Translations under genes and position numbers: made by a program | The notes under the pieces: generated by a model | The model's database searches: none | What the model was told of the DNA's origin: nothing | What the model saw: only the letters and a program-made list of their open reading frames with translations | Shown: piece by piece, positions 5,805 through 11,474 of the stretch | Layout: every line of letters starts with the position of its first letter | Numbering within the stretch: position 1 is the stretch's first letter | Assembly (NCBI GenBank): GCA_009885515.1 | Contig: VFKO01000363.1 | Span: 1 to 11,474 of the forward strand | Length of the DNA stretch: 11,474 nucleotides | Source: Rhodobiaceae bacterium | Lineage (GTDB): Bacteria; Pseudomonadota; Alphaproteobacteria; Micropepsales; Micropepsaceae | Direction: 5' to 3'

Positions 5805-7313
5805 ATGACGCCCAAGGGCCGTTCCATTCTGAGTATTGATCAAGGCACGACTTCGAGCCGTGCGATTCTTTTTGATATTGGTGGTTTGCCGCTCAAAACC
5901 GCGCAAAAAGAGCACCGGCAAATCTATCCTCAGGATGGGTGGGTTGAGCACGATGCGCAGGAGATTTGGGCGGCAACGCTTAGCGTTGGGCGCGAGGCGC
6001 TTGCCGGTACCAACCCTGGAGACGTGGCGGCGATCGGGATTACCAATCAGCGCGAAACGACTTTGTTGTGGGACCGCAAGAGCGGACAGCCGGTTCACAA
6101 CGCCATTGTCTGGCAAGACCGGCGCACTGCCTCAGTTTGCGCAAGGCTGCGCGGTGAAGGCCTAGAGCCTTCGATTGCCGCGAAAACGGGGTTGCTGCTT
6201 GATCCGTATTTCTCGGGCACGAAGCTTGCCTGGTTGCTCGACAATGTGGCGGGGGCACGGGCGCGCGCGGAGAGGGGCGAGCTTGCCTTTGGAACGATTG
6301 ACAGCTGGTTGGTCTTTCGCTTGACGGGCGGGCGTGTGCACGCCACGGACGCGACCAATGCTTCACGGACAATGCTTTTTGACATCGGTGCAGGACGATG
6401 GGACAGCACCCTGCTTGAACTGCTCAACATTCCTGCCAGCGTGCTGCCCGTTGTAAAAGACTCTGCGGCGGATTTTGGTACGACCGATGCAGATTTGTTT
6501 GGCTTGTCCATTCCCATAACTGGCATTGCCGGTGATCAGCAGGCGGCAAGCGTTGGCCAGGCCTGCCTGAGCCAAGGCCTCATGAAATCTACCTACGGGA
6601 CGGGGTGCTTTGCGCTTGTGAATACCGGACTGAGCATGGCGCCATCGAGCAATCGGCTTTTGACCACGATAGCCTATGCGACAGGCGGTCAACGTCACTA
6701 TGCGCTGGAGGGGTCGATCTTCATGGCTGGTGCTACAATGCAGTGGTTGCGCGATGGATTGAAACTTTTTGCGAACTCAGCCGACAGTGCGGCGCTGGCA
6801 CTGCAAGCCGATCCAAGATCACGGGTTTGCCTGGTTCCGGCCTTTGTAGGATTGGGGGCACCCTACTGGGATGCCGATGCGAGAGGTGCGATTGTCGGGC
6901 TTACCCGAGATAGTGGTATTGCCGAGATTGCCAAGGCTGGTCTCGAGTCGGTTTGCTTTCAAACACGCGATCTTTTGGAGGCGATGGCCGCCGACATGGC
7001 CGCTGCGGGCCTGGGCAGTCCTGCGGCGTTGCGGGTCGATGGAGGTATGGTCGTCAACGATCTGTTTTGCCAATGGCTCGCCGATTTAACGGGGCGGCCC
7101 ATCGAGCGGCCGAAAGTCATCGAAACGACGGCGTTGGGGGCGGCTTATCTCGCGGGCTTGGGTGCCGGGGTTTACGCGTCGCTTGAAGACGTCGCCGCGG
7201 CCTGGCGGTGTGAACGGCGGTTCGAGCCCAATATTGGCGCCGATGAGCGCGATGCAAAATATTCGGGCTGGAAAGAAGCCGTTGGGCGGATACTCAGCCA
7301 ACGGTCTATTTGA
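5805..7313 (+). CDS. glpK: Glycerol kinase
   Basis: The 502-residue FGGY-family kinase phosphorylates glycerol to glycerol 3-phosphate with ATP. Signature segments run in order: ILSIDQGTTSSRAILFD (8-24, phosphate-binding loop), TNQRETTLLWDR (80-91, glycerol-contacting R83-E84), VWQDRRT (102-108), the Tyr of DPYFSGTKLAW (Y135), FGTIDSWLVFRLTGG (162-176), GIAGDQQAA (240-248, with D244 in the catalytic Asp position), KSTYGTGCFALVNTG (261-275), then GLGAPYWD and RVDGGMVVNDLF in the C-terminal half. These match glycerol kinase rather than the sugar kinases of the superfamily. The loop that in Escherichia coli reads GGKGGTR and binds fructose 1,6-bisphosphate is absent; here it is TTDADLFGLS (226-235). 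ATG 5805 has AAGAG 7 nt upstream. No glpF or glpD is in the window; 52 nt separate it from the next gene on the same strand. Confidence 0.95.
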   Translation: MTPKGRSILSIDQGTTSSRAILFDIGGLPLKTAQKEHRQIYPQDGWVEHDAQEIWAATLSVGREALAGTNPGDVAAIGITNQRETTLLWDRKSGQPVHNAIVWQDRRTASVCARLRGEGLEPSIAAKTGLLLDPYFSGTKLAWLLDNVAGARARAERGELAFGTIDSWLVFRLTGGRVHATDATNASRTMLFDIGAGRWDSTLLELLNIPASVLPVVKDSAADFGTTDADLFGLSIPITGIAGDQQAASVGQACLSQGLMKSTYGTGCFALVNTGLSMAPSSNRLLTTIAYATGGQRHYALEGSIFMAGATMQWLRDGLKLFANSADSAALALQADPRSRVCLVPAFVGLGAPYWDADARGAIVGLTRDSGIAEIAKAGLESVCFQTRDLLEAMAADMAAAGLGSPAALRVDGGMVVNDLFCQWLADLTGRPIERPKVIETTALGAAYLAGLGAGVYASLEDVAAAWRCERRFEPNIGADERDAKYSGWKEAVGRILSQRSI

Positions 7314-7365
7314 CACAGAGTGCTTCACAAGGCCACTCTAGCGACGAAAATGTTTGGAGAGCCCC

Positions 7366-8136
7366 ATGTCTACAGCCCTGCACGCCGTCCCATCCGTTCG
7401 CGACAAGGTTTCGAAGGAAGAGTGGCAGATCAGAACCGATCTTGCCGCGACGTACCGGTTGGTCGCTCATCACGGCTGGGCCGACATGATTTTTACGCAT
7501 ATCACCGCGCGGGTGCCGGGACCTGAGCATCATTTTCTGATCAATCCCTATGGGCTGCTGTTTGACGAGATTACGGCTTCGAGCCTGGTGAAGATTGATA
7601 CCGATGGCAACAAAGTGATGGAAAGTCCGCACCCGGTGAACCCCGCCGGGTTTACGATCCATTCTGCCATCCATGCCGCGCGCGAGGATGCCCATGCCGT
7701 CATTCATGTGCATACAGCCGACGGCGTTGCAGTTTCGTGTCAGGAGCATGGGCTATTGCCGATGAGCCAGCACGCGATGCTGGTTCACGGCGACACGGCC
7801 TATCATGACTACGAAGGCGTCGCACTCGACCACGATGAACGACCGCGCCTGATCAAGGATATGGGGACCAAACACGTTATGATTCTCCGGAATCACGGCA
7901 CGCTGACCGTTGGGAAAACCTGCGCCGACGCATTTTTGCGCCTTTACAATCTGGAGCGTGCTTGCACGATCCAGGTGCGCGCCCTGAGCGGCGGCACAAA
8001 GATCAACCCGACCCACCAAGGTGTGCCCGAGAAAGTTGCTGGCCAAGTGTCGGACATGGGGGCTTTTGCCGACAGGATGGTTTGGCCGGCGTTGCTGCGC
8101 TTGCTTGATCGCAAAGACACTTCGTATCGCAACTAG
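7366..8136 (+). CDS. Class II aldolase/adducin-family protein
   Basis: The 256-residue protein has the class II (L-fuculose-1-phosphate aldolase/adducin) fold. The zinc-ligand histidines are visible in HVHTADG (H114, H116) and LRNHG (H177). The position of the catalytic Glu of true aldolases (in SSEWRFH of FucA) is Gly95 in NPAGFTIHSAI. That segment, together with GLLPMSQHAMLVHGDTAYHDYEG (129-151), reads much more like the adducin head domain than like sugar-phosphate aldolases. It may bind zinc without FucA-type aldol chemistry; the activity is unknown. I chose ATG 7366 because GGAG is 6 nt upstream; an in-frame TTG at 7354 lies before that site. It sits 52 nt after glpK and 15 nt before the hydroxylase gene, so it is probably co-transcribed with the latter. 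Confidence 0.88.
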   Translation: MSTALHAVPSVRDKVSKEEWQIRTDLAATYRLVAHHGWADMIFTHITARVPGPEHHFLINPYGLLFDEITASSLVKIDTDGNKVMESPHPVNPAGFTIHSAIHAAREDAHAVIHVHTADGVAVSCQEHGLLPMSQHAMLVHGDTAYHDYEGVALDHDERPRLIKDMGTKHVMILRNHGTLTVGKTCADAFLRLYNLERACTIQVRALSGGTKINPTHQGVPEKVAGQVSDMGAFADRMVWPALLRLLDRKDTSYRN

Positions 8137-8151
8137 ACTTTAGGACTCAAA

Positions 8152-10467
8152 ATGAAATTTGGTGCTGGTCAGCCGGTCCGCCGGGTGGAAGATGATCGCC
8201 TGATCACGGGGCAGGGACAGTTTACCGACGACCTGACGCTTCCGGGTGTGCTGCATGCGGTGTTGCTGCGCTCGCCGCACGCGCACGCGAAGATCACGGC
8301 TATCGACACGCTAGCGGCCCGCAATGCGCCGGGCGTTGTCGGTGTGTATACTCATGCCGACCTTGAGCAGGCGGGCTTGAAGCCACTGCCGTGCGTAGCG
8401 CTGATGCCCAACGTCGATGGCAGCGCCATGGTTGTGCCTGCCCGTCATGCGCTGGCCAAAGGCAAAGTGGCGCATATAGGTGAACCGGTCGCCATGGTGG
8501 TGGCAGAGACAGCGGCGCTGGCGCGGGACGCGGCGGAGCTGATTGAAGTGGACTATCAGGAACTTGCCGCGGTCGTTGACACTCTGTCGGCTGTCTCAGC
8601 GAAAGCCATTCATCCGGAAACCAAATCCAACATTGCGCTGGATCACGAATTGGGCGACCAGGTGGCCACGGATGGCGCTTTTGCGCGCGCGGTGCACGTC
8701 ACATCGATCAAGCTTGTCAATCAGCGCGTCGTGGTCAATGCGATGGAGCCCCGGGCTTGTCTTGGGGACTTTGATCCGGCCACGGGCAAGTACACGCTTT
8801 ATACTGGCAGTCAGGGTGTGCAAGGCATGCGCGGCGCCATTGCGAAGTTCGTCCTTGGTATCAAGAATGACATGCTGCGCGTCGTCACAAAGGATGTCGG
8901 TGGCGGCTTTGGAATGAAGTCCTTCATTTATCACGAATATCCGCTGGTGTTGTTTGCGGCAAAGAAGCTGGGGCGGCCGGTGAAATGGACATCGGAGCGT
9001 GCGGAGGCTTTTCTGTCCGACACTCAAGGCCGGGATCATGTCACTGAAGCTGCAATCGCCCTCGACAAAGACCTGAAAATATTGGCAATACGCACGCACA
9101 CTGTCGCGGCCATGGGCGGCTATCTTTCGCACTTCGCGCCTTTTGTGCCTACGTTGGCGGCGCCTGGCATGCAAGTGGGTGTGTATGCCATTCCGGTCTT
9201 CCACACATCGACAAAGTGTGTGTTTACAAACACGGTTCCCGTTGATGCCTATCGCGGCGCCGGGCGGCCGGAGGCGGCCTATGTGATTGAGCGGCTGGTT
9301 GATATGGCGGCACAAGATCTCAAGATTGATCCCGCCGCGCTCAGGCGCCGGAATTTCATCACCAAAGAGCAGATGCCCTACACATTCCCATCGAAGGGTG
9401 TGATCGACAGCGGCGACTTTGCGCGAAACATGGACGACGCGCTTGGCATCGCCAAGTGGGCTGACTTTTCCGGGCGCGCGAAGTCTGCGAAGACGCGCGG
9501 TCGGCTGGCTGGAATTGGGATGGCTTACTATGTCGAGAAGACCGCAGGTGGTTTTGAAATGGCACATATCGATGTGCGGGCCGATGGTAAAGTGCACGTT
9601 ATTGCCGGGACACAGTCCAACGGTCAGGGTCATGAAACGGCCTACGCTCAGGTGGTGGCAGCACAGCTGGGCGTGCCGATCAGCGCAGTCAAAGTTTCCT
9701 TTGGCGACACGGAGAAACTGGCCGCCGGTGGAGGCACGGGCGGTTCGCGCTCGCTGACCATGGCCGGCGGCGCGTCTATTGTGGCTGTGAAGAGTATCGT
9801 GGAACAGGGCAAGGCGATTGCGTCGAACGAGATGGAAGCAGCCGTTGGCGACATCGAATTTGTGGATGGAAAATTCAGCATCGCCGGAACCGATCGGGCT
9901 CTGGGACTGTTTGAGGTCGCCAGTATCGCAAAATCGCGGGCGAATGCAGAAGGGGTTGAAGGATTGTCCGCCGACGGCGAATACAAAAATCCAAACAATA
10001 CATGGCCGAACGGCTGCCATATTTGTGAGGTCGAAGTTGACCCCGAGACCGGTGTCACCGAAATCGTAAAGTACACCGTGGTCGACGATTTCGGCGTGAT
10101 TATCAATCCGCTTCTGGTGGAAGGTCAGGTGCAAGGCGGCGTCGTACAGGGCTTGGGCCAGGCGATGGGGGAGCAGGCAGTCTACGACGCTGAGAGCGGC
10201 CAGTTGATGACGGGATCGTTCATGGACTATTGGATGCCACGTGCTGACAACATGCCGAGCATGAGCTTTAAAGCCAATGAAGTGCCCTGCTCGACCAACC
10301 CGCTGGGCGTTAAGGGCTGCGGGGAAGCAGGCACTGTTGGATCGGCGCCAGCTTTTGTGAATGCCGTCGTCAATGCCCTTGCCAGTTTCGGCATTTCGCA
10401 TATCGATATGCCGCTGACGCCGGAGAAACTTTGGGCAATAACGAAAGGTAAAGTTGCGGCTGCTTAA
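8152..10467 (+). CDS. Xanthine dehydrogenase/CO dehydrogenase-family molybdopterin-binding subunit
   Basis: This full-length 771-residue large subunit belongs to the molybdenum hydroxylase family and would bind molybdopterin cytosine dinucleotide or a related cofactor. Landmarks are VRRVEDDRLITGQGQFTDD at the N-terminus, DVGGGFGMK (248-256), VDAYRGAGRPEA (364-375), QSNGQGHETAYAQ in the cofactor region, and KGCGEAGTVG with the catalytic Glu at 725. The active-site loop is AYRGAGRPEA, the 'form II' type, and lacks the AYRCSFR Cys that binds copper in true aerobic CO dehydrogenase, so CO oxidation is unlikely. The substrate is unknown. The partner genes for the 2Fe-2S and FAD subunits, usually adjacent, are not in the window. 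ATG 8152 has AGGA 6 nt upstream, and the gene follows the adducin-like gene by 15 nt. A strong hairpin lies 11 nt after its TAA. Confidence 0.92.
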   Translation: MKFGAGQPVRRVEDDRLITGQGQFTDDLTLPGVLHAVLLRSPHAHAKITAIDTLAARNAPGVVGVYTHADLEQAGLKPLPCVALMPNVDGSAMVVPARHALAKGKVAHIGEPVAMVVAETAALARDAAELIEVDYQELAAVVDTLSAVSAKAIHPETKSNIALDHELGDQVATDGAFARAVHVTSIKLVNQRVVVNAMEPRACLGDFDPATGKYTLYTGSQGVQGMRGAIAKFVLGIKNDMLRVVTKDVGGGFGMKSFIYHEYPLVLFAAKKLGRPVKWTSERAEAFLSDTQGRDHVTEAAIALDKDLKILAIRTHTVAAMGGYLSHFAPFVPTLAAPGMQVGVYAIPVFHTSTKCVFTNTVPVDAYRGAGRPEAAYVIERLVDMAAQDLKIDPAALRRRNFITKEQMPYTFPSKGVIDSGDFARNMDDALGIAKWADFSGRAKSAKTRGRLAGIGMAYYVEKTAGGFEMAHIDVRADGKVHVIAGTQSNGQGHETAYAQVVAAQLGVPISAVKVSFGDTEKLAAGGGTGGSRSLTMAGGASIVAVKSIVEQGKAIASNEMEAAVGDIEFVDGKFSIAGTDRALGLFEVASIAKSRANAEGVEGLSADGEYKNPNNTWPNGCHICEVEVDPETGVTEIVKYTVVDDFGVIINPLLVEGQVQGGVVQGLGQAMGEQAVYDAESGQLMTGSFMDYWMPRADNMPSMSFKANEVPCSTNPLGVKGCGEAGTVGSAPAFVNAVVNALASFGISHIDMPLTPEKLWAITKGKVAAA

Positions 10468-10478
10468 GCATGATCGTT

Positions 10479-10502
10479 CACGCGGGTAAAACCCTTCGCG
10501 TG
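10479..10502 (+). terminator. Strong bulged hairpin after the hydroxylase gene, possible terminator or attenuator
   Basis: CACGC (10479-10483) pairs with GCGTG (10498-10502), and GGGT (10484-10487) pairs with ACCC (10491-10494) around an AAA loop. Three bases (TTC, 10495-10497) bulge on the 3' side, so nine base pairs are formed, eight if closing ends fray. It begins 11 nt after the hydroxylase stop and ends 37 nt before the next gene. There is no U-run after it, so classical Rho-independent termination is doubtful. It could protect the 3' end of the upstream message or reduce read-through. Confidence 0.4.
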
Positions 10503-10539
10503 GCAGTATTCCGGTCAATTGATATTGATCGCGGGCATT

Positions 10540-11474
10540 GTGACAAGAATTCTTCGACACTTGAAATTTCTTGCCGTTGGCGCCGCCTTCTTGGGCGTCG
10601 TTGTCGCGCTGAATTTGCAGATGGCCGTGCCTGCCGGCAACGCAATCGTAACACCGCCCGTACCTGTTGGCGGGTCCGTTGATCTCTCCCTGTGGAATTT
10701 CCAGCGCGATGGCAATGTTTCGCTCAGCGGCCAATGGAAATTTTTTGACAAAGCATGGGCCTCTGAACTGGCAGCACCGGATGGCGTGGGGCACAACGCT
10801 GCTGTGCCCGGTCCATGGCCGGTCACCGAAAAGTCGAGCACTGTCCCGCGTATGGACGGATATGGGACCTACGTACTGAAACTCAAGTTGCCTGCCGCGC
10901 AAGACGGAGAGGCTCTTGCAGTCGATACGGGCTACGTGCTGTCGGCCTATCGCGTCTACGCAAACGGCCAGCTCATTGCGGAGAGCGGAACCCCATCGGC
11001 GACGGCCGCCGGTGAATACGCGCGTGCGTACGCGCAAGTGGCGGCGTTACCTTTGGGCGTGCGCGAGGTGGAACTGAGGTTTGAAGTTTCCAATCACGTC
11101 AACAGGTATGGCGGATCGTTCATTGGCCCAACGATAGGGTTGAAAGCGCCGTTGACCGCGCACCTGGAGTTCATTCGCGCACTGTCCATATTTTTGGTCG
11201 GAGCGATGGCGTTTGCCGCGCTTTATCACTTTGTGACTTACAGTTTGAACCGCGACGCGGCCGTCAGCCTGTGGTTTGCCTTGTTCGCGGCGCTGTTTGG
11301 CGTGCGCACGCTGCTGATTGAACCGCTCGCCACTTTTTCGGTGCCATTCATCGGGCAGGATTGGGCACGGCACGGATTCCAGGTTAACGGTCATTTTTGT
11401 TGCAGGATTTCCAGGAGGAAATCTGTGTTCCAACCGGCTGATTTTCTGCGTGTCTTGACGCTTCCCTTCGCTGA
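10540..11474 (+). CDS. 7TMR-DISM membrane signalling protein, N-terminal part (runs off window)
   Basis: A frame open to the window edge encodes at least 311 residues. An N-terminal hydrophobic segment (about 8-26) acts as signal or anchor. Next comes a periplasmic jelly-roll-type sensor domain of the 7TMR-DISM class, with LSGQWKFFDKAW (63-74), VPGPW, YGTYVLKLKLP (108-118), AYRVYANGQLIAESG and a VSNHVNRYGGSFIGP segment. Membrane helices follow at about 212-235 and 242-262, the latter ending in GVRTLLIEP. Proteins of this architecture carry a cytoplasmic output domain (GGDEF, histidine kinase or adenylate cyclase) that would lie beyond the window. GTG 10540 is the best start for the hydrophobic segment but has no clear ribosome binding site; TTG 10525 and TTG 10519 are alternatives. 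The last ~35 residues, after FIGQDW (270-275), no longer resemble the family. It is separated from the hydroxylase gene by 72 nt and a hairpin. Confidence 0.75.
   Translation, partial: MTRILRHLKFLAVGAAFLGVVVALNLQMAVPAGNAIVTPPVPVGGSVDLSLWNFQRDGNVSLSGQWKFFDKAWASELAAPDGVGHNAAVPGPWPVTEKSSTVPRMDGYGTYVLKLKLPAAQDGEALAVDTGYVLSAYRVYANGQLIAESGTPSATAAGEYARAYAQVAALPLGVREVELRFEVSNHVNRYGGSFIGPTIGLKAPLTAHLEFIRALSIFLVGAMAFAALYHFVTYSLNRDAAVSLWFALFAALFGVRTLLIEPLATFSVPFIGQDWARHGFQVNGHFCCRISRRKSVFQPADFLRVLTLPFA

Noticed and set aside
7317..7339. AGAGTG...CACTCT inverted repeat after glpK as a terminator
   Set aside because: Six base pairs with an 11-nt loop and no following T-run; it is a weak structure and I cannot separate it from chance.
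8596..11037. An 813-codon open frame on the minus strand, antisense to the hydroxylase and the start of the sensor gene
   Set aside because: Its codons lie exactly in register with the sense codons, so antisense stops need sense TTA, CTA or TCA, which these genes rarely use. The translation is rich in His, Arg and Cys with no recognisable domain, while the sense frames match known families from end to end.

Overview
The window looks like chromosomal DNA of a moderately GC-rich, Gram-negative proteobacterium, most likely an alphaproteobacterium. This is inferred from the MoaA and NAD kinase sequence style (e.g. the MoaA N-terminus 'DPFGR.ITYLRVSVTDRCDFRC'), the c-di-GMP-type EAL protein, the orphan molybdenum hydroxylase subunit and the codon use. 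No species is claimed. I see no rRNA, tRNA, CRISPR array, insertion sequence or phage gene.

Layout. (1) 1-157: the last ~51 codons of an unidentified plus-strand gene. (2) 158-463: a leader/intergenic stretch with two perfect inverted repeats, the second abutting the ribosome binding site of a class I methyltransferase (464-1120, +). (3) A minus-strand pair: a catalytically degenerate EAL-domain protein (2961-1804), then a second, METTL7-like class I methyltransferase (1735-1121). The two methyltransferase genes converge and their stop codons abut exactly. (4) 3097-3900 (+): a NUDT19-like Nudix hydrolase, divergent from the EAL gene. (5) A minus-strand operon of moaA (5684-4689) and NAD kinase (4689-3922), joined by a TGATG stop/start overlap. 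(6) A plus-strand run: glpK (5805-7313), an adducin-like class II aldolase-fold protein (7366-8136) and a form-II-type molybdopterin-binding hydroxylase large subunit (8152-10467). (7) After a strong hairpin, the 5' part of a membrane signalling protein with a 7TMR-DISM sensor module (10540 to the window edge).

How the genes relate. MoaA makes the first intermediate of molybdenum cofactor, and the hydroxylase subunit 2.5 kb away would need a molybdenum cofactor; whether the two are linked is inference. The hydroxylase lacks its usual 2Fe-2S and FAD partner genes here and is packed 15 nt behind an aldolase-fold protein that has lost the canonical catalytic Glu. The function of that pair is the most open question in the window. 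The moaA-glpK divergent intergenic region carries a 16-bp tandem duplication and a third, inverted copy of its heptamer core, making it a candidate operator. The degenerate EAL protein and the DISM receptor suggest regulatory wiring, but nothing in the sequence ties them directly to the metabolic genes.
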